Shown: positions 44,965-54,606, counted from the stretch's first letter. The stretch is 64,000 nucleotides of DNA from Cellvibrionales bacterium (GCA_016713115.1 JADJPU010000001.1:1550001-1614000); one strand, 5' to 3'. Program-made: numbers and translations. The notes: a model not told the origin generated them from the letters alone.

Positions 44965-46032
44965 ATGTTTGTTGAAGTATTACTTGGCGCACTAACTGTT
45001 AGTGTTGTTATTTGGCTGATTCAGGAAAACGCCGGTCGGCCTATTCGTGTGCAGGCCGTGGCTAAAAGTCATGGCAGTCTCGGGGCGGCTATACAAAGTG
45101 CTATGCCAGCATGGTTTCAGGGGTTATCGCTTATTGTTGTGCTGGCATGGTTGGGCGTGGCTGCAGTTTTGTTTTTGGCGGTAAGTCGATCAGGCATGGG
45201 TGACATTGGTGACTTCTCGTTGATTTTAGTGTTGTTGGTGTTGGCGGCAGGCGTTGTCGTGGCGGCCGATAAAGTGTTTTTTAATCAGCGGCGCGTTTGC
45301 TTGATGGGCGCAGTGGATGTGCAGCGCGTTCTCTCACAGGTAAAAGGTGCAGAGGATAAGCAGCAGCTGGTGGATTGGGCGGAGAAAGATTTTGTCGTAG
45401 CAGAGTACGCAAAATCTTTTTTCCCCGTGCTGTTGGTGGTTTTGGTGCTGCGTTCTTTTCTGTTTGAGCCGTTTAAAATTCCTTCTGCTTCCATGGTGCC
45501 GACTTTATTGGTGCACGACTTTATTCTCGTGAATAAGTTTGCCTATGGCGTGCGTTTACCGGTTATTGGCACCAAAATTCTTCCGATCGGCGAGCCGCAG
45601 CGCGGCGATGTGATGGTGTTTTATCCGCCCAATGACAAACGCTATTTCATTAAGCGTGTTATCGGCTTGCCTGGCGATCACATCCAACTAAAAGACAATG
45701 TGCTTTCTATTAATGGTGTGCAGATGCGGCAGCAGCAGCTGAGGATAGACGATTCTGGGTTCCCTTATATGCTGATCATGCAGGAGAACTTACAGCCGAA
45801 AGAACATCTGATGCAGAAGGTTTCCCTAGTAACGCCACAGAGTAATTATGAGACGGTGGTTCCTGCTGGTTCGTACTTTATGATGGGCGATAATCGCGAC
45901 AACAGTAGCGATAGCCGTTTCTGGGGTGTGGTGCCAGAGGCTAATATCGTCGGCAAAGCGGTTTATGTATGGATGCGTTGGGAGGGGTTGCCAGGCTTGC
46001 CCTCATTCACGCGCAATGGTGTAATCGAATAA
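44965..46032 (+). CDS. lepB: Signal peptidase I
   Basis: LepB removes signal peptides from exported proteins. The 355-residue protein has several N-terminal membrane segments, then the catalytic serine in PSASMVPTLLVHDF, the catalytic lysine in RYFIKRVIGLPGD, and the late GDNRDNSSDSRFWG box. The N-terminal region (about 1-110) is longer than in E. coli, with two or three extra hydrophobic stretches. ATG 44965 is preferred over TTG 44959. It follows lepA as usual. Confidence 0.95.
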   Translation: MFVEVLLGALTVSVVIWLIQENAGRPIRVQAVAKSHGSLGAAIQSAMPAWFQGLSLIVVLAWLGVAAVLFLAVSRSGMGDIGDFSLILVLLVLAAGVVVAADKVFFNQRRVCLMGAVDVQRVLSQVKGAEDKQQLVDWAEKDFVVAEYAKSFFPVLLVVLVLRSFLFEPFKIPSASMVPTLLVHDFILVNKFAYGVRLPVIGTKILPIGEPQRGDVMVFYPPNDKRYFIKRVIGLPGDHIQLKDNVLSINGVQMRQQQLRIDDSGFPYMLIMQENLQPKEHLMQKVSLVTPQSNYETVVPAGSYFMMGDNRDNSSDSRFWGVVPEANIVGKAVYVWMRWEGLPGLPSFTRNGVIE

Positions 46033-46061
46033 CAGTTGAACATTAGGAAGAAGGAGTTGCT

Positions 46062-46436
46062 ATGCGTAGTCTAGAAAAACAGCGTGGTGCCACTATGTGG
46101 GAGATGTGCCTGTATATTTTTGTTTTTCTAACAATAGTGACGACGGCGCTGAAATTAGGTCCTTTATATATCCAAGATCGTAATATTGGATCGGCATTGA
46201 ATGCTCTAAATGAAAGTATTCAAGGCGAGGTCACTGCTGCAGCAATAAAGACTCGGCTGTCCAGAACATTTCAGGTGAGCATGATCGATGAAAAGTTTTT
46301 GAGTGATTTGGAAGTTGATACTACTGGTGCAACGCCGGTGGTGACATTGAATTACGAAGTGCGAGCACCTTTTGTGGCTAATGTCGATGTTGTGTTGCGC
46401 TTTAAGCATTCTGTCGATCTAACATCTGCTCGCTAG
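46062..46436 (+). CDS. DUF4845 domain membrane protein
   Basis: A 124-residue protein with one N-terminal membrane helix (about 13-33) and a small periplasmic domain, starting MRSLEKQRGATMWEM. This is the DUF4845 protein commonly found between lepB and rnc in gammaproteobacteria. The N-terminal RGATMWE resembles a pilin-like prepilin motif but lacks the usual glutamate spacing. Function unknown. Its stop overlaps the rnc GTG start by one base. Confidence 0.85.
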   Translation: MRSLEKQRGATMWEMCLYIFVFLTIVTTALKLGPLYIQDRNIGSALNALNESIQGEVTAAAIKTRLSRTFQVSMIDEKFLSDLEVDTTGATPVVTLNYEVRAPFVANVDVVLRFKHSVDLTSAR

Positions 46437-47107
46437 TGAAAGAGGCTGTTGTCTTTCTACAGAAACATCTAGGCTATGTTTTTACAGAGCCCAATCTTTG
46501 TATTCAGGCGCTAACGCATCGCAGTTATGGCGCTCAGCATAATGAGCGCTTGGAATTTCTTGGTGATGCGATTCTCGATTTTCTGATAACGGATATTATT
46601 TATCGCACTAATCCTGCAGCCAGTGAAGGCGAGTTATCGAATATGCGAGCCCATGTTGTGCGTGGTGAGCAGCTAACGAAAGTCGGTGAAGTGCTGCAAC
46701 TCGGCGATCTATTGCTGCTAGGAGTTGGTGAAGAAAATGCGGGTGGTAGACAGCGTCCATCGCTGATTGCAAATGCAGTAGAAGCTGTAATTGCAGCAGT
46801 GTATTTAGATGGTGGTTTGGAAAAATGCCGAGAAGTTGTCGGCCAACTGTTTGCGCCGATTTTGGACAGTTTGACGCCGACTGTCGGCAAAGATGCGAAG
46901 ACAACGCTGCAAGAGTATTTGCAATCGCGCCATTTGCCGTTGCCCGTTTATGAGTTGGTTGCACGCCACGGCAGCGATCATAACGCTCGTTTCACTATGG
47001 CCTGTGTGGTGGCCGCATTGCAGGAACGCGCTGAAGGCGAAGCATCTAGCCGCAAACAGGCAGAGCAGTTAGCCGCAAAAAAAATTCTGGCTCGTTTGAG
47101 TTTGTGA
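46436..47107 (+). CDS. rnc: Ribonuclease III
   Basis: RNase III cuts double-stranded RNA, including rRNA precursors. The 223-residue protein has the signature ERLEFLGDAILDFLI, the second metal site region ANAVEAVIAAVYLDGG, and the C-terminal dsRNA-binding domain (KTTLQEYLQSR, ASSRKQAEQLAAKKIL). Start is GTG at 46436, overlapping the DUF4845 stop. In E. coli rnc regulates its own operon through its leader; nothing similar can be seen here. Confidence 0.97.
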   Translation: MKEAVVFLQKHLGYVFTEPNLCIQALTHRSYGAQHNERLEFLGDAILDFLITDIIYRTNPAASEGELSNMRAHVVRGEQLTKVGEVLQLGDLLLLGVGEENAGGRQRPSLIANAVEAVIAAVYLDGGLEKCREVVGQLFAPILDSLTPTVGKDAKTTLQEYLQSRHLPLPVYELVARHGSDHNARFTMACVVAALQERAEGEASSRKQAEQLAAKKILARLSL

Positions 47108-47121
47108 ACTGGGGTAGTGCA

Positions 47122-48033
47122 ATGAACGACACTGATGGTTTGCAAATACAGGAAAAACGCTGTGGCATGGTGGCTGTGGTAGGAAGACCCAATGTGGGAA
47201 AGTCTACGCTGCTAAACCATCTGGTCGGACAGAAGTTATGTATCACATCACGCAAGCCACAGACAACGCGCCATCTCATTCTAGGTATTAAATCAACCGA
47301 TACTTGCCAGATGATTTTTGTGGATACGCCGGGTATACATAAGCACGGCAAGCACACCATGAATCAGCGCATGAACAAATCGGCTAGTGCAGTGTTGCAT
47401 GATGTAGACCTTGTGTTGTGGGTTGTCGATCGCGCCGTGTGGACGGAAGAAGATGAGCAGGTGTTAAAGCGACTGGAATCTATAGAGAGTCCTGTGATTG
47501 TCGTTATCAATAAAACCGACAAAGTGGAAGAAAAGGCTGCGTTGCTGCCAGTTATTGCGCGCTATTCGGACCTGCGAAACTTCTTAGCGGTGATTCCTGT
47601 TTCGGCGCTACATGGAACGGGTTTGGATGTGCTAGAAGACGCTATCATCAAGCAATTACCTGTGTCGGATTTTATTTACCCTGAAGATCAGTTGACAGAT
47701 AAAAGCGAACGCTTTTTCGCGGCCGAAATTGTGCGTGAAAAAATTATTCGTCAGTTGGGAGAGGAATTGCCTTATCAAACGGCAGTAGAAATAGAGCAGT
47801 TTGTTGACGATGCGGGCTTGTTGCGTATTTCTGCGCTAATTATTGTTGAAAAGGAAGGGCAGAAAAAAATTGTGATTGGCGATGGCGGTGAGCGCCTGAA
47901 GAAAATTGGCCAGCAGGCGCGCTTGGATATGGAAAAGATGTTTGATGCCAAGGTGATGTTAAAGCTGTGGGTAAAAGTGCGGCGCGGCTGGGCTGACAAT
48001 GAAAGGGCGCTGAACAGCTTGGGCATTGAATAA
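47122..48033 (+). CDS. era: GTPase Era
   Basis: Era is needed for 16S rRNA maturation and 30S assembly. The 303-residue protein has G1 GRPNVGKSTLL, G3 DTPGIHKHGKH, G4 NKTDK, and a C-terminal KH domain with VIGDGGERLKKIGQQARLDM. The ATG at 47122 is preferred over the GTG at 47104, with GGGG about nine bases ahead. It follows rnc and precedes recO, the standard rnc-era-recO order. Confidence 0.97.
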   Translation: MNDTDGLQIQEKRCGMVAVVGRPNVGKSTLLNHLVGQKLCITSRKPQTTRHLILGIKSTDTCQMIFVDTPGIHKHGKHTMNQRMNKSASAVLHDVDLVLWVVDRAVWTEEDEQVLKRLESIESPVIVVINKTDKVEEKAALLPVIARYSDLRNFLAVIPVSALHGTGLDVLEDAIIKQLPVSDFIYPEDQLTDKSERFFAAEIVREKIIRQLGEELPYQTAVEIEQFVDDAGLLRISALIIVEKEGQKKIVIGDGGERLKKIGQQARLDMEKMFDAKVMLKLWVKVRRGWADNERALNSLGIE

Positions 48034-48051
48034 AGGTAGTAATAGATAGGT

Positions 48052-48729
48052 ATGCCGCACGGTTTTCTTTTGCACAGCCGTCCTTTCAGGGAATCCTCTG
48101 TTATTGCTGCATTCATGACAGATACCGACGGCAGAATTGATCTAATTGTGCGCTCGGCACGCGGCAAGCAGGGAAAGAAAAATAAACCGCTACTACCGTT
48201 TTGTTTGTATGACATGTCTTGGGTGGGGGGCGGTGATTTAAAGAATCTGCAGAGTTATGAAACCATTGCCGCTCCGATTGCGCTGCAGGGGCAGCAACTA
48301 TTCTGCGGGCTTTATCTTAATGAGTTGCTGTATCACTTGTTGCCAGCCTTAGAGGCCGACCTTGTGTTGATGCGTGCGTATTCTGAGGCGTTGTGGCAGT
48401 TATCTGAGCAAAACCCTCTGGAGCCAATTCTGCGTATATTTGAAGTGACGCTGCTAGAAAAGTTGGGCTACGGCATTGATTTTTTTCGGGACGCTTCAGG
48501 TGTAGTGCTGGATCCAGAGCGATTTTATCGCTTTGTGCCAGAGCAGGGCTTGCTTTGTGTTACTGCAACAGGATCAGTGAATGTCGGTAAAGGCAGTGAT
48601 TTTATTGCAATCGGCAATAAAGATTTTTCTACTGCTGAGGCCAGAAGATTGGCAAAAATAACCATGCGCGCCGCGCTGGCTAGTTGTTTGGGCGGAAAAA
48701 AACTGCGCAGCAGAGAGTTGTTTTTGTAG
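48052..48729 (+). CDS. recO: DNA repair protein RecO
   Basis: RecO works with RecR and RecF to load RecA onto gapped DNA. The 225-residue protein has an N-terminal OB fold (GFLLHSRPFRESSVIAAFMT, DLIVRSARGKQGKKN) and a helical C-terminal domain (GLYLNELLYHLLP, FEVTLLEKLGYGID). Spacing to era is 18 bases. The pdxJ gene that often follows is absent; a convergent Sel1-like gene is there instead. Confidence 0.94.
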   Translation: MPHGFLLHSRPFRESSVIAAFMTDTDGRIDLIVRSARGKQGKKNKPLLPFCLYDMSWVGGGDLKNLQSYETIAAPIALQGQQLFCGLYLNELLYHLLPALEADLVLMRAYSEALWQLSEQNPLEPILRIFEVTLLEKLGYGIDFFRDASGVVLDPERFYRFVPEQGLLCVTATGSVNVGKGSDFIAIGNKDFSTAEARRLAKITMRAALASCLGGKKLRSRELFL

Positions 48730-48741
48730 GTGAGATTTCGG

Positions 48742-49011
48742 TTATTTCTTGCTGTCCTGCTTGGTGCGTTTCAAGCGCGCGCGAGCTGATTTTTCACCAT
48801 TGGCAGCCGCCTGTTCTAACCAATACAAGTACTGCGTATGATTTTGTACTGTGCCATTGCCGGCGTAGCACATTCTTGCCAGCAGCATTTGCGCGTGTGC
48901 GTCACCCGCCTCAGCGCAGGGTAATAGCAGCGCGAAGGCATTTTCAAAGTCATTTCTGGAAAACGCCCTCAGCCCTGCATCGCGTTGGGTGATGTCTATA
49001 TTACTGGTCAT
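48742..49011 (-). CDS. Small Sel1-repeat-like protein
   Basis: An 89-residue protein of helical repeats. The segment ENAFALLLPCAEAGDAHAQMLLARMCYAGNGTVQNHTQYLYWLEQAAANGEKSARARL, read in parts, has the A-x-x-L-G-x-x-Y-x-G-x-G-like spacing and the YWLEQAA feature of Sel1 repeats. There is no signal peptide. Sel1 proteins mediate protein contacts; no partner is indicated. It converges with recO, 12 bases away. Confidence 0.75.
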   Translation of the reverse strand: MTSNIDITQRDAGLRAFSRNDFENAFALLLPCAEAGDAHAQMLLARMCYAGNGTVQNHTQYLYWLEQAAANGEKSARARLKRTKQDSKK

Positions 49012-49134
49012 GTGGTTATTGGTAGGTGATGAGTGGCGTGTTTATCTCGGCAATGTAGCAGGTTACTGGTGCTTTGACCTGTGCAGTCGCTACAATCAGG
49101 CGCTAATAAATAGCTGATGAGAAAAAGGGAGTCT

Positions 49135-50757
49135 ATGGCAACGCAGTACGAAGAGTTCTTTCTGCGTCATCCGGCACAGGATAACTACCGCTTATTGCGT
49201 GTCTATGCGTGGTACAGAGCTGTGTTGGCCAGTATGTTATTGGCGCTGTTTGTTATAGATGCAACGGCTAGTGTTTTGGGGCGTTCCTACCCAAATTTAT
49301 ACGGCTACACCATTTCTATTTATGCCTTGATCAGCGCTGTGCTGTTGATCAGTGTGCTACTGGTGAAAAAAGAGCCGGTTTCTGGGCATATTTTCGCGGT
49401 CTGTTTGGTCGATATTATCTTTCTCACCATCATTATGTACTGCAGTGGTGGCGTGGTTACCGGTTTAGGCTCGCTGATTTTTATTACCGTCGCTGCGAGT
49501 AGTATTTTTTTACAAGGACAAATAGCTACTCTGCTGGCGGCGTTGTCTTGCATCGCTATTTTGCTGGAAAGTTTGGCGAGTGGATATTTTGGTGGCGTGA
49601 AAATTAACTCGATGGCAGTGGCGCTGCTCGGTTTATTGTTGTTTGTTACTTCTCTGTTGTTCCAATACTTAGCGCGCCGTATTCAGACTACTCAGCGCTC
49701 CGCAATCGAGCAGGCAGAACAAGCTGCAACGATGCAGAAGTTAAATGAAATGATTGTGCAGCGCATGAATACAGGTATTGTGGTGTTAGACAGAGATGGT
49801 TTGATACTGCTGTACAACGAATCAGCGGCGCGTTTGTTATCGTTCCCCGTGAAGTTTGATATGCGCGATCAGATCCATTTCAGTCGCAATACTGCCGCGC
49901 AGAAAATACTGGATCATTGGTTGGAGAATCCACTGAAAAGACCTCCTACGCTGCCGATTGAAGACGGCGGCTTGGAGGTGCAGCTCAACTTTGCGCGCAT
50001 GGAAAATAGCGACAATGATTTGATTTTAGTGTTTGTAGAAGACACCAGAAAAGTGTCGCAACAGGCGCAGCAATTAAAGTTGGCATCGTTAGGGCATCTC
50101 ACAGCCAGTATTGCTCATGAAGTGCGTAACCCTTTAGGGGCGATTAGCCATGCGGCACAATTGCTGAATGAATCGCCATCGTTGTCGGATGCTGACCATC
50201 GTTTGTCCAACATTATTCAGAACCACTCTGTGCGCGTGAACTGCATCATCTAGAATGTGTTGCGACTTTCGCGGCGCGATGCTTCCAGCCCTGAAAAGAC
50301 GGATTTATGTGAATTGTTGCGCAGTTTTGTTAAGCAACATGAGCAGACCTACGGAAAACCTGTCAGTATCATTTTGGACCTTCCTGATAATGCAGTGCCT
50401 ATTTATTTTGACCTGAGTCAGTTGGAACAGGTTTTGGCCAACTTGTGTGCGAACGGTTTGCGTTATAGCGAAAAGCTTATGGGTGAGATGAAGCTTACCT
50501 TGCGCGCGTATGTACACAAAGTTCTGGACATTCCCTGTCTAGATGTTATTGATTACGGTGACGGCTTGACTGTGCAACAAAGCCAGCAGGTTTTTGAGCC
50601 ATTTTTTACCACTGAAGCAAAAGGAACGGGGTTGGGGCTGTATATTGCTAGAGAGCTGTGCTTGGCTAATCAGGCCACCTTGGAGTATCGGCGAACACCA
50701 GAAGGCCTGAGTTGTTTTCAGATTGGTTTTTCACATTCGAATCGGATGATAGTGTAG
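49135..50757 (+). pseudogene. pilS: Sensor histidine kinase PilS, interrupted by an in-frame TAG
   Basis: PilS senses pilin in the membrane and controls PilR and thereby type IV pili. The N-terminus has six membrane segments (about 25-190), then a PAS domain and the phosphoacceptor block ASIAHEVRNPLGAI with H328. TAG at 50251-50253 (codon 373) interrupts RVNCII-stop-NVLRLSRR; Pseudomonas PilS has glutamate there from memory (ENVLQLSRR). The same frame then gives the ATPase domain with VLANLCANGLRYS, DYGDGLTVQQ and GTGLGLYIAREL to a normal end. Total length of 540 codons is as expected. ATG 49135 has AAAAAGGGAG ahead. pilR follows after three bases. Confidence 0.93.
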
Positions 50758-50760
50758 ATC

Positions 50761-52119
50761 ATGAGTAAAAATGTTACTGCGTTGATTGTGGATGACGAGC
50801 CAGATATTCGTGAGTTGTTGGAAATTACTCTGGGCAGAATGAATTTGCGCACTGTGAGTGCAGGTGATGTAACCACGGCAAAACAATTGTTGCATGATGA
50901 AAAAATATCATTGTGTTTGACGGATATGCAATTGCCAGATGGTAATGGTCTTGAGTTGGTGCAGCATATTCAGAATAAATACTCAAATATTCCAGTAGCG
51001 GTAATTACTGCCTTTGGCAGTATGGATACGGCAATTAGTGCGTTAAAAGCTGGCGCGTTTGATTTTGTATCCAAGCCGGTAAATTTGGAACAGTTACGCG
51101 GTTTGGTGGATGCCGCACTGAAGCTGCAAAAGTCTGAAGTCAGCAACGAGAATGACGGCGACAATTTGTTGGGTGACAGCGATGTGATGCAACGCTTGCG
51201 CACGCAAATAGCCAAGCTCGCGCGCAGCCAGGCACCTATTTATATTCATGGTGAATCGGGCAGTGGTAAAGAGTTGGTTGCGCGCTCTATTCACGCCAAG
51301 GGTTCTAGATCGATTGCGCCTTTTATTGCGGTTAACTGCGGCGCCATCCCTTCTGAATTGATGGAAAGTGAGTTTTTTGGTCATAAAAAGGGCAGTTTTA
51401 CGGGCGCAACGGCTGATAAACAAGGTTTATTTCAAGCAGCACACGGTGGCACTTTGTTTTTGGATGAAGTGGCCGACCTGCCTTTGGATATGCAGGTGAA
51501 ATTGTTGCGTGCTATTCAGGAAAAATGTGTGCGTCCAGTCGGCGCAGAAAAAGAAGTGCCGGTGGATGTGCGTGTGCTGAGTGCCACGCACAAAGACTTG
51601 GCGGAAGAAACCAAGTCGGGTCGATTTAGGCAGGATTTGTTTTATCGCATTAATGTCATTGAGTTGGCTGTGCCGCCCTTGCGTGATCGTGGGGATGACA
51701 TTTTGCTGCTTGCTCGCCGGTTTCTCGATCAGTTTTCTAAAGAGATGCAATTGCCAGCAGCGCGTTTGTCTGATGATGCAGTGTCCGCGTTACGACACTA
51801 CGCATTTCCTGGCAATGTGCGAGAGTTGGAAAATATTCTTGAGCGAGCGTTTACCCTGTGTGATAACGATGTAATTTATGCCGCTGATTTGCATCTGGGT
51901 GCAAAAAATAATGAGAGCTTGGCACTGCCGGCAGTGAGTCAGATGGAGGTGCCGGAAGGCATTGAGGAACTCGATACCTATTTGGAAAATATAGAGCGCG
52001 GTATTATCACCCGCGCTTTGGAAGCTAACCGTTGGAATAAGACGGCAACGGCGCAGAAGTTGGGAATCTCTTTTCGTCAGCTGCGTTACCGTTTAAAAAA
52101 ACTCGGCATGGATGACTGA
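50761..52119 (+). CDS. pilR: Sigma54 response regulator PilR
   Basis: PilR activates sigma54-dependent pilin transcription. The 452-residue protein has a receiver domain (IVDDEPDIRELL, LCLTDMQLPDGNG), the AAA+ domain with Walker A GESGSGKE, the sigma54-contact loop GSFTGA (usual GAFTGA with one change), and GGTLFLDEVADLP, plus a Fis-type helix-turn-helix (NKTATAQKLGISFRQLRYRLKKL, read in parts). It forms a pair with pilS. No pilin genes are in the window. Its 3' end overlaps the next convergent gene by 27 bases. Confidence 0.96.
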   Translation: MSKNVTALIVDDEPDIRELLEITLGRMNLRTVSAGDVTTAKQLLHDEKISLCLTDMQLPDGNGLELVQHIQNKYSNIPVAVITAFGSMDTAISALKAGAFDFVSKPVNLEQLRGLVDAALKLQKSEVSNENDGDNLLGDSDVMQRLRTQIAKLARSQAPIYIHGESGSGKELVARSIHAKGSRSIAPFIAVNCGAIPSELMESEFFGHKKGSFTGATADKQGLFQAAHGGTLFLDEVADLPLDMQVKLLRAIQEKCVRPVGAEKEVPVDVRVLSATHKDLAEETKSGRFRQDLFYRINVIELAVPPLRDRGDDILLLARRFLDQFSKEMQLPAARLSDDAVSALRHYAFPGNVRELENILERAFTLCDNDVIYAADLHLGAKNNESLALPAVSQMEVPEGIEELDTYLENIERGIITRALEANRWNKTATAQKLGISFRQLRYRLKKLGMDD

Positions 52120-52893
52120 CATGCTTTTTTCATAGCAAAAAGGAAAAATAGCTTTGCGCTCTGCAGGGTAATCTGAAAATTTTTCCCGATACCAGCGATG
52201 CGATGACAGCGCTTTTGGCACTAGATTGGCGGCTGTGAAACAAACAAAAGCTAAGGCAGGTAGTGACCATCCCGCTAGTGCAAAGCCGGTCCATTGCAGA
52301 ATTTCACCGAAATAGTTAGGACAGGACACCCAGCGATACGCACCGCCGTGGGGGATCTTGTAGCCAGTTTCTCCAGGTTTGCGCAGATTGCGCAAAATGG
52401 CGTCGGATTGTTTCGCCAGCGCAAAGCCTGCACAAAATAACAGCAAACCTGCGATAAAACGCGGATCCAGTAGCCAGTCGCTGCTGTGTAAGTGAGTAGC
52501 GAGTGTCGATAAAAACCAACCATTGAGTGCGCCATTAACAGCATTGAAGGTCATGCCAAAGGAAAGCAGAATAATTTTGTAGCGCGCATCGGGTTTGATG
52601 CGTAGTGTAAAAGGGTAAATAAATGTGCGGTGAAAATAGTGAATTTGGAATAGTGCAAATAACACCAAGGGCGCGGTCAAAAGTGTTTGACTGCCCTTCC
52701 AGTAGAAATACAGCATGCCAGCAAAGGCGGGCAGTTCCAAAATAAACCAACCGAAGCGCATATTGACCCCAGGCCCCCAGCCATCGCGCTCTTGTTTGCC
52801 GTAAGGTGCAGAAATAAACATCAGGATGACGAAAGTCAGTAGCGAAGCGCCAAATACGCACAGCAGCAAAAAGTTATAAGTGGTCAGTTCCAT
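52093..52893 (-). CDS. Steroid 5-alpha-reductase-like (DUF1295) membrane protein
   Basis: A 266-residue protein with about six membrane segments. The C-terminal half has the steroid dehydrogenase family features: NLRKPGETGYKIPHGGAYRWVSCPNYFGEILQW, read in parts, where IPHGG and NYFGE are the key motifs, and then KALSSHRWYREKFSDYPAERKA. Such enzymes use NADPH to reduce a conjugated double bond in a steroid or lipid. The substrate here is unknown. About ten residues after IFPFCYEKS are an unusual tail that overlaps the end of pilR. Confidence 0.82.
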   Translation of the reverse strand: MELTTYNFLLLCVFGASLLTFVILMFISAPYGKQERDGWGPGVNMRFGWFILELPAFAGMLYFYWKGSQTLLTAPLVLFALFQIHYFHRTFIYPFTLRIKPDARYKIILLSFGMTFNAVNGALNGWFLSTLATHLHSSDWLLDPRFIAGLLLFCAGFALAKQSDAILRNLRKPGETGYKIPHGGAYRWVSCPNYFGEILQWTGFALAGWSLPALAFVCFTAANLVPKALSSHRWYREKFSDYPAERKAIFPFCYEKSMSVIHAEFF

Positions 52894-52953
52894 TTTTTTG
52901 TCCTTGTTGTGCCAGAATGCTGGCGATCATAGCGTAAGCCTGAAGGAATGCCC

Positions 52954-53358
52954 ATGTTTGCACTGCACGACCAACTTCAAAAAGATTGCACCGTGATTGG
53001 TAATTTGCCGTTGAGTACATTGCTGCTGATGAACGATGCCAACTATCCATGGTTTGTGTTGGTCCCGCGTCGCGAGCAAGTGCGGGAGTGGTATGAGCTA
53101 TCAGAGGTGGATCAGAGGCAACTTCTGCAAGAAGCCAATGCGTTAGCAAAATTTGTGCAGCAAAAAACCGACGCAAAAAAAATGAATATCGGCGCGCTGG
53201 GCAATATGGTGCCGCAGTTACATGTGCATGTGATTGCGCGCTTCGAGGTGGATGCGGCTTGGCCGGCACCGGTGTGGGGTAAGGCGCCAGCGCAAGCTTA
53301 TACAGAGGGTGCGCTCAGTAAGATGCTAGAGCTTGGTAGAGATTTTATTGCGCAATAA
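52954..53358 (+). CDS. HIT-family protein
   Basis: A 134-residue histidine triad protein with the motif QLHVHVIAR near residue 87, followed by AWPAPVWG. HIT proteins hydrolyse nucleotide phosphoramidates or dinucleotides. This short form is common next to dctA- or speD-like genes in gammaproteobacteria. The ATG at 52954 is preferred because AAGGA lies six bases upstream, while the ATG at 52948 would sit directly on it. The end overlaps the convergent symporter gene by 14 bases. Confidence 0.87.
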   Translation: MFALHDQLQKDCTVIGNLPLSTLLLMNDANYPWFVLVPRREQVREWYELSEVDQRQLLQEANALAKFVQQKTDAKKMNIGALGNMVPQLHVHVIARFEVDAAWPAPVWGKAPAQAYTEGALSKMLELGRDFIAQ

Positions 53359-54583
53359 TTTCATTGCTTGCAAAGTGCTGTACTACGAGGCTGCCGACCA
53401 AATCCCCTTCCACATTGATTGCAGTGCGTGTTGTATCAAGGATGCGATCTATTGGCAGCAGAATAGCGATCGCTTCTACGGGTAAACCCACAGATTGCAA
53501 CACCATCACCAGCGTCACCATGCCGGCACTAGGGATACCTGGCGCGCCGACAGACACCAACATGGCCGTGAGGCAAACAATCACCTGTTGTAACAAGTTG
53601 AGCTCGATGCCGCACAGTTGTGCGACAAATAATGCTGCTCCCGCTTCGTACAGCGCGGTGCCATCCATATTCATCTGCGCGCCGAGCGGTGCAATAAAGT
53701 TAGCAATATCTTTTCGCACACCCATATCGCGCTCTAAGCAGTTGAGTGTGATGGGCAGGGTGGCTGAACTGGAGCTAGTAGCAAAAGCGGTGAGCAGGGC
53801 GGGGCGCGCTTTGCGCAAAAAAGTGAGTGGCGAATAGCGAGTCAGCAGCCACAGCAGCAACGGCAATACAACGAGGCCATGAAAAAGCGTGGTGCCGGTG
53901 ATAACCACAATAAACTTGCCCAAGCTGGCGAACACTTCGGCGTTTTGTGTCGCCACCAATTTGGCGAGCAGGGCGCAGATGCCGAAGGGAGCGAGCTGCA
54001 CAATCCAGTCGAGCAGGCGCATCATTAAATCGAACAATTCGGTCAGCAGATTTTTGATATTAGCGTAGCGTTCACCGCCAGCCACTAAGGCGATTCCCAT
54101 CAACAGTGCAAATAACAATACGCCCATTAAATTGCCTTCGGCCATTGCGCGCACAGGATTTACAAATAAGCTGGAGGCAAAGTGACTGATAAATTCGGAC
54201 GGTGAGAGGCTGGTACTGTTTTTGTAGGCAGCCATGGCGTCTTGAAACATATCCAGTTTTAGATCAGACGCAGGAGCAAACCAATGCATAGCGCTGATAC
54301 CCAGCATGACCGCCAATGTGGCTGTTAGCGTAAAAAATAGCAGGGCGGTGAGCCACACCCGTCGCATGCTGTGGTGAGCCTGTAATTGCGCTACGCCGAC
54401 AACGATGGAGGTGAACACCAAGGGAACCATCACCATTTTTAGCAGGCCGACGAACACGGTGCTGATGACGCCCAGCGTCAGTAGTCCGTAGTGGCTGAGC
54501 GCATTCGGCTCTGGAGCGCTGAAGAGCCAGCCGAGCAGAATGCCGGCGACAGAACCCAGCAGGATGCGTGTATTGAGGGACAT
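53345..54583 (-). CDS. Dicarboxylate/amino acid:cation symporter (DAACS family)
   Basis: A 412-residue transporter with eight membrane segments and two re-entrant hairpins. The family's serine-rich hairpin reads TAFATSSSSATLPITLNC, and the late substrate site NMDGTALYEAGAALFVAQL is intact. It likely imports glutamate, aspartate or C4-dicarboxylates with Na+ or H+. The ATG at 54583 gives the normal start; the open frame runs to 54742 with no membrane segment there. Confidence 0.92.
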   Translation of the reverse strand: MSLNTRILLGSVAGILLGWLFSAPEPNALSHYGLLTLGVISTVFVGLLKMVMVPLVFTSIVVGVAQLQAHHSMRRVWLTALLFFTLTATLAVMLGISAMHWFAPASDLKLDMFQDAMAAYKNSTSLSPSEFISHFASSLFVNPVRAMAEGNLMGVLLFALLMGIALVAGGERYANIKNLLTELFDLMMRLLDWIVQLAPFGICALLAKLVATQNAEVFASLGKFIVVITGTTLFHGLVVLPLLLWLLTRYSPLTFLRKARPALLTAFATSSSSATLPITLNCLERDMGVRKDIANFIAPLGAQMNMDGTALYEAGAALFVAQLCGIELNLLQQVIVCLTAMLVSVGAPGIPSAGMVTLVMVLQSVGLPVEAIAILLPIDRILDTTRTAINVEGDLVGSLVVQHFASNEIIAQ

Positions 54584-54606
54584 GGACAAGGGGGTGCCTT
54601 TTGGTC

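Noticed and set aside
50257..50757. A separate small ATPase-domain gene before pilR
   Set aside because: It is the C-terminal part of PilS in frame with the upstream half, broken only by TAG 50251-50253.
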